Below, piece after piece: positions 1 to 8,499 of a DNA stretch of 47,331 nucleotides; position 1 is the first letter of the stretch, and each line of letters starts with the position of its first letter. Below the pieces are notes generated by a model. The model ran no database searches. It was not told the origin of the DNA and saw only the letters and a program-made list of their open reading frames with translations. Source of the DNA: an uncultured Legionellales bacterium (GTDB lineage Bacteria; Pseudomonadota; Gammaproteobacteria; Eutrophobiales; Eutrophobiaceae); assembly GCA_913045195.1 (NCBI GenBank), contig CAJWQR010000005.1:1-47331 (forward strand), written 5' to 3'. The position numbers and the translations under genes are program-made.

Positions 1-2
1 TA

Positions 3-74
3 CCACATATTGGGGATTTTGATCCAGACAAACTGTCGGCAGAGATATCTTCGTCTTTCATTTCTCAAATTTAA
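3..74 (+). CDS. C-terminal end of an unidentified protein (partial, left edge)
   Basis: One frame is open from the window edge to a TAA at 72-74 and reads PHIGDFDPDKLSAEISSSF followed by ISQI. The mix of residues looks like real coding sequence and the other two plus frames are not better, but only about 23 residues are visible, so neither the family nor even coding status can be established. It would lie upstream of coxB on the same strand, separated by about 256 bases. Confidence 0.35.
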   Translation, partial: PHIGDFDPDKLSAEISSSFISQI

Positions 75-330
75 TATTTAAAACAAAGGCCAAGTTAGGT
101 TAATATATCGCTTCTTTTGCCATGGTCTAGCGGCAACAATTATTTAAGGGTTTTCCGAATTAGGGTGGCGAAAAAAATAAATTATAATTTTGTGTAAAAA
201 ATATTAAGAGACGAGGATGCTTTTTAATTTAATAAACGAAAATGACCAAAAAAACTATGTTTAGCAATAGAAGAATTGAACAAAGCAATCAAAAATTGAA
301 ATAAAATCATAATCACAGGGGAAGGTTGTA
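75..330 (+). promoter_or_regulatory. Non-coding leader upstream of coxB
   Basis: These 256 bases are very AT-rich and hold no credible gene. A TATAAT hexamer lies at 183-188 and could be a -10 element, but no good -35 sits at the right distance, so the promoter is not established. A short inverted repeat (TTGCC at 117-121 and GGCAA at 132-136) could be the stem of a weak hairpin. A purine-rich ribosome binding site (GGGGAAGG) starts about 13 bases before the coxB ATG. Confidence 0.35.
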
Positions 331-1473
331 ATGTCTGTAGATAAATTGAAACAAATCGTGCTCGGTGTCACCGCCGTTTCATTATTTTTGATGAGCGGTA
401 TAGCGTTAGCTGATTACATGAACGTACTGAATTTAACCGAAGGCGTTACACCAACCAGTAAAATGGTCTACAGCCTACATATGCAAATTCTGTATATTGT
501 CACAGTAATCGGTATTCTCGTATTTTCGGTAATGTGTTGGTCGATTTACCATCATAGAAAATCTAAAGGCGCGGTCGCTGAACAATTTCATCACAGCACA
601 GCCGCTGAAATTACTTGGACGGTTGTTCCCATCCTTATTCTTGTCCTCATGGCAATTCCTGCAACCAAAGCGCTGGTATTTATGGAACAAACCGGTGATT
701 CGGAAATGACAATCAAAGTTACCGGTTATCAGTGGAAATGGAAATACGATTATCTTGATGAAGACATTAGTTTTTTTAGTGCGCTCGCACAAGACAGCAA
801 TGATGCAAGACAAAGAGGTTCGGGGATAGACCCGAACACAGTCGATAATTATCTTTTAGATGTTGATAACCGAGTTGTGCTCCCGATTAAAACAAAAATT
901 CGAATACTTACAACCGCTGCTGATGTAATCCATGACTGGTGGGTGCCTGCACTTGGGTGGAAGCGTGATGCAATACCAGGTTTTATCAATGATAACTGGA
1001 CCTATATTGAAGAACCGGGGGTTTATCGTGGTAAATGCGCTGAGCTTTGTGGTAAAGATCATGGCTTTATGCCAATTGTTGTCGAAGCCGTTTCTAAAGA
1101 TGAATATGTTGCTTGGGTTGAAGAACAAAAATCAATACAACTTGCAGCAGCAGCAGGCGCGGATAAAGAATGGACAAAAGAAGAATTGTTAGAAAAAGGC
1201 GCAGCAGTTTATGCAGCAAATTGTGCTGCTTGTCATATGGCAGAAGGACAAGGCATAGAAGGCCTATTCCCAGCGTTAAAAGGAAGTGCCATTGTTAATG
1301 GGCCGGCGTCAGAAATAATTATGCAGGTGCTTAATGGTAAAAACATGATGCCCGCTTTTAAAGATCAATTAAACGATGTCGATTTAGCTGCCGCAATTAC
1401 TCACGAAAGAAATTCGTGGGGCAATACAGCCGCCGATATCGTTCAGCCAGCAGATATAAAAGCAGCGCGTTAA
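331..1473 (+). CDS. coxB: Cytochrome c oxidase subunit II with fused cytochrome c domain
   Basis: Subunit II of the aa3-type terminal oxidase accepts electrons from cytochrome c through its binuclear CuA centre and passes them to heme a in subunit I. The 380-residue protein has an N-terminal signal-like helix (about 8-27), two membrane segments (about 47-70 and 93-113) and a periplasmic cupredoxin domain. CuA ligands are visible as H201 and the CAELCGKDHGFM stretch (C236, C240, H244, M247). A C-terminal cytochrome c domain follows with the heme-binding CAACH at 298-302 and a likely axial Met in GKNMMPAF (about 339-340), so this is a caa3-like fusion, as in the Pseudomonas aa3 oxidase. It is first in the coxB-coxA-ctaG-coxC operon. 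Start chosen at ATG 331 behind GGGGAAGG. Confidence 0.97.
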   Translation: MSVDKLKQIVLGVTAVSLFLMSGIALADYMNVLNLTEGVTPTSKMVYSLHMQILYIVTVIGILVFSVMCWSIYHHRKSKGAVAEQFHHSTAAEITWTVVPILILVLMAIPATKALVFMEQTGDSEMTIKVTGYQWKWKYDYLDEDISFFSALAQDSNDARQRGSGIDPNTVDNYLLDVDNRVVLPIKTKIRILTTAADVIHDWWVPALGWKRDAIPGFINDNWTYIEEPGVYRGKCAELCGKDHGFMPIVVEAVSKDEYVAWVEEQKSIQLAAAAGADKEWTKEELLEKGAAVYAANCAACHMAEGQGIEGLFPALKGSAIVNGPASEIIMQVLNGKNMMPAFKDQLNDVDLAAAITHERNSWGNTAADIVQPADIKAAR

Positions 1474-1533
1474 TCTAAGAATTTAAATTTAAATATTGAG
1501 TAAAACAACAATACAAAATAAAGGGTAGAAATT

Positions 1534-3126
1534 ATGAGTGAAGCAGTCCTACATGACGATCATCACGATCATAAACCAACCGGAATAGGCCGCTGGCTTT
1601 TTTCAACTAACCATAAAGATATCGGAACGATGTATCTGGTATTTGCTTTGATAATGTTTTTTGTCGGTGGCGCGATGTCAATGGTAATTAGAGCCGAATT
1701 ATTTCAGCCAGGCATGCAGTATGTTGACCCACAATTTTATAATTCGATGGTAACAGTGCATGCGCTGGTGATGATCTTTGGTGCCTTGATGCCCGCGGGT
1801 GTAGGGCTTGCTAACTGGATGATCCCGATGATGATCGGCGCACCGGATATGGCGTTGCCTAGGATGAACAACATGAGTTTTTGGATTCTACCGTTTGCTG
1901 CAACGCTTTTAATTTCTACTTTTTTTATGCAAGGTGGTGCGCCAGCTGGTGGTTGGACAATGTATCCACCTCTGATTCTCCAACTAGGTGATGGATTGCC
2001 TTACCTGGTCTTTGCAGTGCATTTTCTGGGTGTTTCTTCAATTATGGGCGCGATTAATATTATTGCGACAGTTTTTAATATGCGTGCCCCCGGAATGACT
2101 TTTATGAGGCTGCCTTTATTTGTCTGGACCTGGATCATTACTGCGTTCTTGTTAATTGCTTCAATGCCGGTATTAGCTGGCGCGGTTACAATGTTGTTAA
2201 CCGATAAATATTTTGGCACTGCATTTTTTGATGCTGCAGGTGGCGGTGATCCGCTTATGTTCCAGCACATTTTCTGGTTTTTTGGCCACCCTGAGGTGTA
2301 CATTTTAGTATTGCCAGCATTTGGTGTTATCTCACAGATCATCCCGACTTTTTCGCGTAAACCATTATTTGGCTATACCTCCATGGTGTATGCAACTGCA
2401 TCAATCGCTTTTTTATCTTTCTTTGTGTGGGCGCATCACATGTTCACCGTTGGTATGCCATTAACCGGCGAGTTGTTCTTTATGTACGCAACGATGTCAA
2501 TTGCTGTGCCAACCGGTGTAAAAATATTTAATTGGATGGCAACAATGTGGAAAGGATCGATGACCTTTGAAACACCGATGCTTTTTGCAATTGGTGTTCT
2601 ATTCATGTTTTCAATTGGTGGGTTTTCTGGTTTGATGATGGGGATTACGCCCGTGGACTTCCAATATCATGACACCTATTTTATTGTTGCCCATTTTCAT
2701 TATGTCATTGTGCCCGGCATTATCTTTGGCCTTATGGGCGGTATTTATTTCTGGTTACCTAAGTGGACTGGCAATATGTACGATGAAAAACTGGGCAAAC
2801 TACATTTCTGGTGCTCAACGATTTCGGTCAACATATTGTTCTTCCCCATGCACTTTATTGGGCTAGCCGGTATGCCTCGTCGTATACCTGACTACAATGT
2901 CCAATTTGCCGATTGGAATGTAATTATATCGCTTGGTGGTGTTGCATTTGGGCTGAGTCAACTCATACTTGTTTGGGTGGTTATCAAGTGTGTTCGCGGC
3001 GGCGAGAAAGCAGGAGATCAGGTTTGGGAAGGCGCACACGGTTTGGAATGGACTCTGCCTTCGCCCCCACCATTTCATACTTTTACAACGCCACCTGAAG
3101 TAACCGATGCGACGGCGCACTCATAA
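1534..3126 (+). CDS. coxA: Cytochrome c oxidase subunit I
   Basis: Catalytic subunit of the heme-copper oxidase (also called CtaD): it reduces oxygen to water at the heme a3-CuB centre and pumps protons. The 530-residue polytopic membrane protein carries all expected ligands: H76 (heme a), H252 with Y256 in the GHPEVY motif (CuB and the cross-linked tyrosine), H301-H302 (CuB), and H387 and H389 in VAHFHY (heme a3 and heme a). Proton-channel markers of the A1 subfamily are present: D105 in APDMALPR, E254 in GHPEV and K330 in VPTGVK. About twelve transmembrane helices are expected for the family. It follows coxB by 60 bases and has a clear AAGGG ribosome binding site. Confidence 0.98.
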   Translation: MSEAVLHDDHHDHKPTGIGRWLFSTNHKDIGTMYLVFALIMFFVGGAMSMVIRAELFQPGMQYVDPQFYNSMVTVHALVMIFGALMPAGVGLANWMIPMMIGAPDMALPRMNNMSFWILPFAATLLISTFFMQGGAPAGGWTMYPPLILQLGDGLPYLVFAVHFLGVSSIMGAINIIATVFNMRAPGMTFMRLPLFVWTWIITAFLLIASMPVLAGAVTMLLTDKYFGTAFFDAAGGGDPLMFQHIFWFFGHPEVYILVLPAFGVISQIIPTFSRKPLFGYTSMVYATASIAFLSFFVWAHHMFTVGMPLTGELFFMYATMSIAVPTGVKIFNWMATMWKGSMTFETPMLFAIGVLFMFSIGGFSGLMMGITPVDFQYHDTYFIVAHFHYVIVPGIIFGLMGGIYFWLPKWTGNMYDEKLGKLHFWCSTISVNILFFPMHFIGLAGMPRRIPDYNVQFADWNVIISLGGVAFGLSQLILVWVVIKCVRGGEKAGDQVWEGAHGLEWTLPSPPPFHTFTTPPEVTDATAHS

Positions 3127-3152
3127 ATTAAGAAATGAGAAACACGCTTACC

Positions 3153-3275
3153 ATGAGTGATAATAAACAGAGCTCTGCAGATAAGGAGTTAGCAAAGAAA
3201 AATCTAAGGTTGGCCCTTATTTTGGGAATAATTGCCACAGGTTTTTATGTGGGTGTTATTTTGTTTTATTTTTAG
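3153..3275 (+). CDS. Small single-helix protein between coxA and ctaG (oxidase assembly-type)
   Basis: A 40-codon ORF, MSDNKQSSADKELAKKNLRL then one hydrophobic helix (LALILGIIATGFYVGVILFY), lies in the coxA-ctaG gap and ends two bases before ctaG. A polar, lysine-rich head followed by one C-terminal membrane segment matches the tiny 'cytochrome oxidase small assembly protein' often annotated at exactly this place in beta- and gammaproteobacteria. An in-frame ATG at 3135 would add six residues. The assignment rests on position and shape, since the sequence is too short for motif evidence. Translation is probably coupled to ctaG. Confidence 0.75.
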   Translation: MSDNKQSSADKELAKKNLRLALILGIIATGFYVGVILFYF

Positions 3276-3277
3276 AT

Positions 3278-3853
3278 ATGGAAAATAACGCAACTAAAAC
3301 AGCAAAAAAACTTGGCTTAGTGGCCATTGCTATGTTTGGTTTCGGTTATTTGATGGTGCCTATATATAATGTTTTTTGCGAATACACTGGCATCAACGGG
3401 AAGACAGGCCAGATTGCACAGTCACAAGTTAGTGTCGATGATGTTGACCCAAATAGATTGGTAACAGTTGAATTTGATACCAATGTTAATCCTGCTTTGC
3501 CTTGGAAGTTTAGGGCGGTCCAATTTAAACAAGAAGTACGGCCCGGCGAAATTGCTGAGGCGTTATTTATCGTGGAAAATGAGTCTGACAAGTCTGTTGT
3601 TGGTCAGGCAATACCGAGCGTTGCCCCGGAACAAGCATCCTTATTTTTTAATAAAACGGAATGTTTTTGTTTTATAAATCAGGTGTTAGCGCCGGGGGAG
3701 AAGAAAGAAATGATTGTACGTTTTGTTGTTGATTCAGATTTACCAGAAAAGATTTCAACAATGACATTATCGTATACTTTTTTTAAAGCCTTAAGCGAGA
3801 ATGATGTTGTTAGTAATGTGAAACATGAAACGACAAAAAAAAATAATGGTTAA
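3278..3853 (+). CDS. ctaG: Cytochrome c oxidase assembly protein CtaG (Cox11 family)
   Basis: CtaG/Cox11 is a membrane-anchored copper chaperone that delivers copper to the CuB site of subunit I. The 191-residue protein has one N-terminal membrane helix (about 11-33), a conserved Cys just after it (C34 in NVFCEYTG), and the diagnostic copper-binding CFCF motif at 129-132 within a soluble immunoglobulin-like domain. Length is typical. It lies between the small helix protein and coxC, as in other proteobacterial cox operons, and is probably cotranscribed with them. No anomalies seen. Confidence 0.96.
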   Translation: MENNATKTAKKLGLVAIAMFGFGYLMVPIYNVFCEYTGINGKTGQIAQSQVSVDDVDPNRLVTVEFDTNVNPALPWKFRAVQFKQEVRPGEIAEALFIVENESDKSVVGQAIPSVAPEQASLFFNKTECFCFINQVLAPGEKKEMIVRFVVDSDLPEKISTMTLSYTFFKALSENDVVSNVKHETTKKNNG

Positions 3854-3881
3854 AAATAATTAATTAAAACGAGGAATAGTT

Positions 3882-4769
3882 ATGTCTGACTCACATGGTG
3901 CGTATTTTATCCCAGAACCAAGTCGTTGGCCGATTGTGGGAACCCTGGCGTTGTTCTTGATGTTTGTCGGCGGCGGCATGGTGTTAAATGGGTATATTGG
4001 TAATGGCCAATATATATTGGGCCTCGGGTTTTTAGCGCTTGTCTATTTATTTTATGGCTGGTTTAAAGATGTGATAGATGAAAGTATCTCCGGTAAGTAC
4101 AACGAACAGGTTGATATCAGTTTTCGTTGGGGGATGGCCTGGTTTATTTTCTCAGAAGTTATGTTTTTCGCAGCTTTTTTTGGCGCTTTATTTTATACAC
4201 GGGTTCTTGCGGTGCCTTGGCTGGGAGGAGATAGCGTAACCAATATTTTCCTTTGGCCAGATTTCCAAGCTGTATGGCCCTTGTTAACAACACCTGATAT
4301 GAGTGTTACAGGGTTAGAGTCTAAGTACATGGCAATTAAAGAAGTGATTCCTGCTTGGGGGATTCCCGCGTGGAACACAGCAATTCTCTTATCTAGCGGC
4401 GCAACCGTTACGTTTGCCCATTGGGCATTAAAGAAAGGAAATCGCTCCGCTTTATGTTGGTGGTTAGCAGCGACAGTGTTGCTGGGTTTTATCTTTGTTT
4501 ATTTGCAAGCATCTGAATATGGCCACGCTTACCACGAACTAGATTTAACACTTAAATCAGGCGTCTATGGGTCAACTTTTTTTATGTTAACCGGGTTTCA
4601 TGGTTTTCATGTCACCATGGGGGCAACAATGTTGTTGGTCATTTTGATTAGATCAATGAAGGGACACTTTTCGGCACACAATCATTTTGCTTTTGAAGCA
4701 GTCGCGTGGTACTGGCATTTTGTTGATGTGGTCTGGCTAGGGTTATTTATATTTGTTTATTGGATATAA
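3882..4769 (+). CDS. coxC: Cytochrome c oxidase subunit III
   Basis: Subunit III stabilises the oxidase core and supports proton uptake. The 295-residue protein is a seven-helix membrane protein (helices recognisable at about 18-37, 43-61, 82-106, 166-183, 193-211, 228-258 and 273-294). It has the conserved glutamate in FSEVMFF (E92), the FHGFHV stretch (239-244) and the family-typical C-terminus WYWHFVDVVWLGLFIFVYW. It is the last gene of the coxBA-ctaG-coxC unit and is followed by a strong hairpin terminator. The ribosome binding site is GAGG, about 10 bases before ATG 3882. Confidence 0.97.
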   Translation: MSDSHGAYFIPEPSRWPIVGTLALFLMFVGGGMVLNGYIGNGQYILGLGFLALVYLFYGWFKDVIDESISGKYNEQVDISFRWGMAWFIFSEVMFFAAFFGALFYTRVLAVPWLGGDSVTNIFLWPDFQAVWPLLTTPDMSVTGLESKYMAIKEVIPAWGIPAWNTAILLSSGATVTFAHWALKKGNRSALCWWLAATVLLGFIFVYLQASEYGHAYHELDLTLKSGVYGSTFFMLTGFHGFHVTMGATMLLVILIRSMKGHFSAHNHFAFEAVAWYWHFVDVVWLGLFIFVYWI

Positions 4770-4788
4770 ATTAAACAAAAATTAATTT

Positions 4789-4823
4789 AAAGGCGTTGCA
4801 TTGGCAGCGCCTTTATAGTTTTT
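4789..4823 (+). terminator. Hairpin terminator after coxC
   Basis: Inverted repeat AAAGGCGTTGC (4789-4799), loop ATTG, GCAGCGCCTTT (4804-4814): an 11-bp stem with one G-U pair, followed by TATAGTTTTT. It lies between the convergent coxC and the minus-strand twin-helix gene, and the A/T-rich flanks would let it work in both directions. Confidence 0.85.
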
Positions 4824-4830
4824 GCGTTAT

Positions 4831-5052
4831 TTAAAAACCAGCCCCGTGGGGTGTTACCCATCCAAACTTATAACCAAGTAACAAGGAAATAAATAACATA
4901 ATAGAAAGTATAATTCTGAAAGTCAGCGAAGTAACCAATCTTTTTGAGTTTGAGTTATCGTTGGCCAGAAAAAAAAGTCCCGAAAAAAGTGAAACGCCTA
5001 TTAGAATAAGCAAAATAAAGATATAAATTTTAAAATAAAAAATGGCGCTCAT
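4831..5052 (-). CDS. Twin transmembrane helix protein (DUF2909 family)
   Basis: A 73-residue protein made of two hydrophobic helices (about 7-29 and 45-62) joined by a short polar loop (NDNSNSKRL). This is the size and topology of the DUF2909 twin-transmembrane family, which in Pseudomonas and relatives sits between coxC and the SURF1 gene on the opposite strand, exactly as here. Its function is not known; a role in oxidase biogenesis is inferred only from this conserved position. It is divergent from SURF1, with a 73-base AT-rich gap that must hold both promoters. Confidence 0.8.
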   Translation of the reverse strand: MSAIFYFKIYIFILLILIGVSLFSGLFFLANDNSNSKRLVTSLTFRIILSIMLFISLLLGYKFGWVTPHGAGF

Positions 5053-5125
5053 TTTCGATGTTCCTTTGATTTAGATTAACATTATAACAGTATATGTTTC
5101 AAAGAATTTTAACTATTCTTAATTA

Positions 5126-5875
5126 ATGAAAGCAAAAATCGGAAATTGGGTTTTTTGTCCAAGACTGATCACAAGTCTCTTAACATTATTATTTTTTATC
5201 TTGTTTGTTTCTTTAGGTTTTTGGCAGATTGATCGCGCCGAACAAAAAAGATCTCAACATTCGTTTTTTGAAAAACGACAGAACAAAGAGGCAGTTAATC
5301 TCGATCATAATGTGATTAAAACCGCGGGTATCGTCGATCTTATATGGCGTAAGGTTAATGCTACGGGCAATTTCTTGGAACAGCATCAAATTTTATTAGA
5401 TAATCAGGTTCATGCGGGACGGGCAGGATACTATGTTTACACACCTTTTAGGCTTGAAGATAGCGAAGATATTATTCTGGTAAACCGAGGCTGGGTCTCA
5501 ACAAATAATGATCGAAATTTAAGCCCAAGATTAATTATGACGAAAGGCATGATTAGTATTAATGGCGTTATAAAAGAGGAGCCACGAACAGGACTTTTAT
5601 TAACTAAAGAACATGTTGAAAAATTGAGCGAAACTATTACAAGGGTACAAAGACTAACTATTGCTGAAGTATCTGATATAACAAGAATTAAATTATTACC
5701 TTTTATAATGAGATTATCTCCAGAGTCAAAGCATGGCTATACTAAAAAGCGGCAGTCACATAATTCTGGCGAGAATGTTCATATGGGTTATGCCTACCAA
5801 TGGTTTGCTTTTGCCATCATGCTACTTGCTATTTATTTAATAATAAATATTGAGAAAAGAAACGGAACGGCATAA
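5126..5875 (+). CDS. SURF1 family cytochrome oxidase assembly protein
   Basis: SURF1 proteins help insert heme a into subunit I. The 249-residue protein shows the family layout: N-terminal membrane helix (about 14-33) followed by GFWQIDRAEQK, a central extracytoplasmic domain with LDNQVHAGRAGYYVYTPF (91-108) and LVNRGWVS (118-125), and a C-terminal helix preceded by MGYAYQWFAFA (220-230). It starts a second plus-strand unit, SURF1 / SCO-like / ctaA / ctaB. ATG 5126 is the natural start, because the hydrophobic helix begins shortly after it, although there is no strong Shine-Dalgarno sequence. Confidence 0.93.
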   Translation: MKAKIGNWVFCPRLITSLLTLLFFILFVSLGFWQIDRAEQKRSQHSFFEKRQNKEAVNLDHNVIKTAGIVDLIWRKVNATGNFLEQHQILLDNQVHAGRAGYYVYTPFRLEDSEDIILVNRGWVSTNNDRNLSPRLIMTKGMISINGVIKEEPRTGLLLTKEHVEKLSETITRVQRLTIAEVSDITRIKLLPFIMRLSPESKHGYTKKRQSHNSGENVHMGYAYQWFAFAIMLLAIYLIINIEKRNGTA

Positions 5876-6484
5876 ATGGACGGCGAAAATCCCAATAAGA
5901 AAAACAAAATAATAATTATTGTTATTGTATTAGTTTTTATTGCTCCTTCAATTCTATCTTGGTATGTATTTAATCATAGTAATTTTTTGGAATCCCGAGG
6001 GACATCAAACTATGGCCAAATTATAATCCCTCCTGTTCAGTTAGAGGATTTATCATTAATTGATCCGTTAAACACAGAACGGAACGACACGTTGCATGGG
6101 AAATGGAGCATGATATATGTTGCAGAGTCATGCGAAGAAATCTGCATGGAAAATGTTTATCGAATGCGACAAATCCATATGGGCATTGGCAAACATTCGC
6201 TACGGGTACAAAAAGTTCTATTTTTAACCAACCAGCATTCTAGTGAATTATCTGAATTATTTATTAACTATGCAGGGCAACAAATAATTAGTTCTGATTC
6301 AGTCGATTTAGATGCACTATTGGATAAGTTCCGTTCAGAAAAAGTTATTTACCCAACAAAAGCTGGCCATATATATATTTCAGACCCACTAGGTAATCTT
6401 ATGATGAGCTATCCCTCTGATATAAACCCAAAAGGTATTTTGAAGGACCTAAAAAAATTATTAAGAGCATCTCGTATCGGTTAA
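5876..6484 (+). CDS. SCO-like membrane-anchored thioredoxin-fold protein
   Basis: A 202-residue protein with one N-terminal membrane anchor (about 11-32) and a soluble domain containing a CxxxC motif, CEEIC at 86-90, placed after a short beta-strand (WSMIYVAES). A strand-turn segment near the C-terminus (HIYISDPLGNLMMSYP) resembles the ending of SCO1/SenC domains. CxxxC is the copper-binding motif of SCO proteins, but the third ligand histidine is not at its usual spacing from the DP..G turn (H165 is closer), so this is a diverged relative. Its position directly after SURF1 (start codon abutting the stop) and before ctaA suggests a job in CuA or heme assembly. No canonical SCO1 gene follows ctaB here. 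Confidence 0.7.
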   Translation: MDGENPNKKNKIIIIVIVLVFIAPSILSWYVFNHSNFLESRGTSNYGQIIIPPVQLEDLSLIDPLNTERNDTLHGKWSMIYVAESCEEICMENVYRMRQIHMGIGKHSLRVQKVLFLTNQHSSELSELFINYAGQQIISSDSVDLDALLDKFRSEKVIYPTKAGHIYISDPLGNLMMSYPSDINPKGILKDLKKLLRASRIG

Positions 6485-6508
6485 TTAAAAGATTATAAAG
6501 TCTAAAAA

Positions 6509-7528
6509 ATGAAAATAAATTTAAATCGTATATTTCTTAATCTTTTACGTCTCGGGTGTTTGTTGGCTCTTGTAGTAATTATTTTGGGGGCGTATGTAAG
6601 ATTGTCAGACGCAGGTTTAGGATGTCCTGATTGGCCAGGATGTTATGGTAAATTAATTGTCCCTGAGGGCAGTAATAGCCAAGTTGAGGAGATGAATTTG
6701 GCTTATCCTGAAAGGCTATTTGAAAAAGATAAAGCATGGAAGGAGATGTCGCATCGTTACCTTGCCAGTGTGTTAGGTTTTTTAATTTTAATGTTGGCTG
6801 CCCTTACATGGTTTAAGCCACAATTCTTAAGTGTACGTTTATTTTCAAGTATTTTACTAGTGTTTGTTATGTTTCAAGGATTGCTGGGGATGTGGACGGT
6901 TACATTATTATTAAAGCCCGTTGTTGTTGTGTTACATCTTCTCGGTGGGCTAACAATTTTGAGTTTACTTTATTGGAAAATGTTAAGGCAACAATCCTGC
7001 AACGGTTTTTTTGTAAGTGAAAGCAGCGCAGAATTACTTCCGATTGTTGTAACTGCTTTATTTATATTATTTTGCCAGATTTCACTAGGCGGGTGGACGA
7101 GTTCTAATTACGCTGCGCTTGCCTGCCCAGATTTTCCAACATGTCAGAATATGTGGTGGCCAGAAATGAATTTTGGGGAGGGGTTTACTCTTTGGCATGG
7201 CTTAGGTATCGATTATGAAGGCGGAACTTTAAATGGTGAAGCAAGGACAGCGATTCATATGACGCATCGCGTTGGCGCCATTATTACTGGGGTTATTATC
7301 TCTTATGTCAGTTTTCGGGCGATTTTAACTGGCGCCAAATATTTGAGATTGACAGGAATTGTTGTATTAATATTGTTGATTACGCAACTATCACTAGGGG
7401 TTGCCAATATTAAGTTTAATTTACCACTATCTATTGCTGTCGCTCACAATGGAGTAGCTGCCTTATTATTGTTATCCTTAGTAACTTTATTACATCATTG
7501 TATAAGCGATAAAAACAATATTCTCTAA
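6509..7528 (+). CDS. ctaA: Heme A synthase (COX15/CtaA)
   Basis: Converts heme O to heme A by oxidising the C8 methyl group; integral membrane enzyme. The 339-residue protein has about eight helices in two pseudo-symmetric halves. Family signatures are the N-terminal GAYVRLSDAGLGCPDWPGC (27-45, with the redox cysteines C39 and C45), H82 in MSHRYLAS, H143 in VLHLLGG, H253 in HMTHR and H313 in VAHNG. These four histidines are the expected heme ligands. A second cysteine pair, C206 and C212, lies in ALACPDFPTCQ. It is followed closely by ctaB, the enzyme that makes its substrate. Confidence 0.96.
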   Translation: MKINLNRIFLNLLRLGCLLALVVIILGAYVRLSDAGLGCPDWPGCYGKLIVPEGSNSQVEEMNLAYPERLFEKDKAWKEMSHRYLASVLGFLILMLAALTWFKPQFLSVRLFSSILLVFVMFQGLLGMWTVTLLLKPVVVVLHLLGGLTILSLLYWKMLRQQSCNGFFVSESSAELLPIVVTALFILFCQISLGGWTSSNYAALACPDFPTCQNMWWPEMNFGEGFTLWHGLGIDYEGGTLNGEARTAIHMTHRVGAIITGVIISYVSFRAILTGAKYLRLTGIVVLILLITQLSLGVANIKFNLPLSIAVAHNGVAALLLLSLVTLLHHCISDKNNIL

Positions 7529-7546
7529 CATAACTATGAAAACTAT

Positions 7547-8455
7547 ATGAGCAATCGAACAACAATAGATACAACAGATGTAATTTGGCAGGATTATCTA
7601 ACGCTTTGTAAACCAAAAGTAGTTTCTTTAATTGTTTTTACAGCTGTTGTCGGGATGTTTTTAGCAACACCAAACATGGTTCCTTGGGATGTATTAATTT
7701 ATGGAACGATCGGAATTGGTTTAGCCGCATCTTCTGCTGCAACTATAAATCACGTAATTGATTATCGTATTGATTCAATTATGGCTAGAACTATGCGACG
7801 ACCTTTGCCAGAAGGAAAGATAAGCGTTGTCAATGCCATTATATTTGCCTGGTTCCTCGGGACAATTTCCATGGGAATTTTGGCTTTTTTAGTTAACACA
7901 CTTACTGCTGGGCTAACCGCACTTTCATTAATTGGCTACGGCTTCATTTATTCAATGTTTTTAAAACGTGCGACGCCACAAAATATCGTAATAGGAGGTG
8001 CCGCAGGCGCTGCACCGCCCGTCTTAGGCTGGACAGCTGTTACCGGGACATTAGATCCTAATTCTTTATTATTGTTTTTAATTATTTTTGTTTGGACACC
8101 TCCACATTTTTGGGCATTGGCAATTTATCGTCGCGATGATTATGCGGCTGCAGACATCCCAATGTTGCCTGTAACACACGGCGTTGAATTCACACGATTA
8201 CAAATATTGCTGTATACAATTTTGTTATTTGTTGTGACATTACTGCCATATTTAGTTGGTATGTCTGGCTTTTTTTATTTGGTGGGAGCGGTATTACTTG
8301 GGGCAGGATTCTTATACTATGCAATTTTAATGCGTTTTAACCACGATGATCAATTGGCAATGCGCACATTTTCTTATTCGATTATTTACTTAATGCTTCT
8401 CTTTGCATTTTTATTAATCGATCATTACATACCAATTATTGTTAACAATCTATAG
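7547..8455 (+). CDS. ctaB: Protoheme IX farnesyltransferase (heme O synthase)
   Basis: UbiA-superfamily prenyltransferase that adds a farnesyl group to heme b to give heme O, the precursor of heme A. The 302-residue protein has nine predicted helices. The prenyl-diphosphate-binding aspartate motif is NHVIDYRID at 68-76, and the second motif is [12 protein letters not shown] at 194-205; TPPHFWALA just before it is also characteristic. Length is normal. Last gene of the SURF1-ctaA-ctaB unit and convergent with rpoH, with only 34 bases between them. The usual downstream SCO1/senC gene is absent. Confidence 0.97.
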   Translation: MSNRTTIDTTDVIWQDYLTLCKPKVVSLIVFTAVVGMFLATPNMVPWDVLIYGTIGIGLAASSAATINHVIDYRIDSIMARTMRRPLPEGKISVVNAIIFAWFLGTISMGILAFLVNTLTAGLTALSLIGYGFIYSMFLKRATPQNIVIGGAAGAAPPVLGWTAVTGTLDPNSLLLFLIIFVWTPPHFWALAIYRRDDYAAADIPMLPVTHGVEFTRLQILLYTILLFVVTLLPYLVGMSGFFYLVGAVLLGAGFLYYAILMRFNHDDQLAMRTFSYSIIYLMLLFAFLLIDHYIPIIVNNL

Positions 8456-8470
8456 TCTAATTATATAAAG

Positions 8471-8499
8471 CAAAGAGTAAAAATGATTATTATTCTTTG
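8471..8499. terminator. AT-rich inverted repeat between convergent ctaB and rpoH
   Basis: CAAAGAGTAA (8471-8480), nine-base loop, TTATTCTTTG (8490-8499): a 10-bp stem with one G-U pair that overlaps the last codons of rpoH. It is placed as a shared terminator would be, but it is weak (few G-C pairs) and has no clean T-tract, so the call is tentative. Confidence 0.4.

Noticed and set aside
242..304. A 20-codon ORF (ATG 242 to TAA 304) in the coxB leader, possible leader peptide
   Set aside because: It has no ribosome binding site and a lysine- and asparagine-rich composition expected by chance in AT-rich DNA, and no attenuator hairpin follows it.
475..1128. Minus-strand open frames across coxB
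   Set aside because: They lie wholly within the well-supported coxB frame, show no protein motif and lack start signals; they are antisense shadows.
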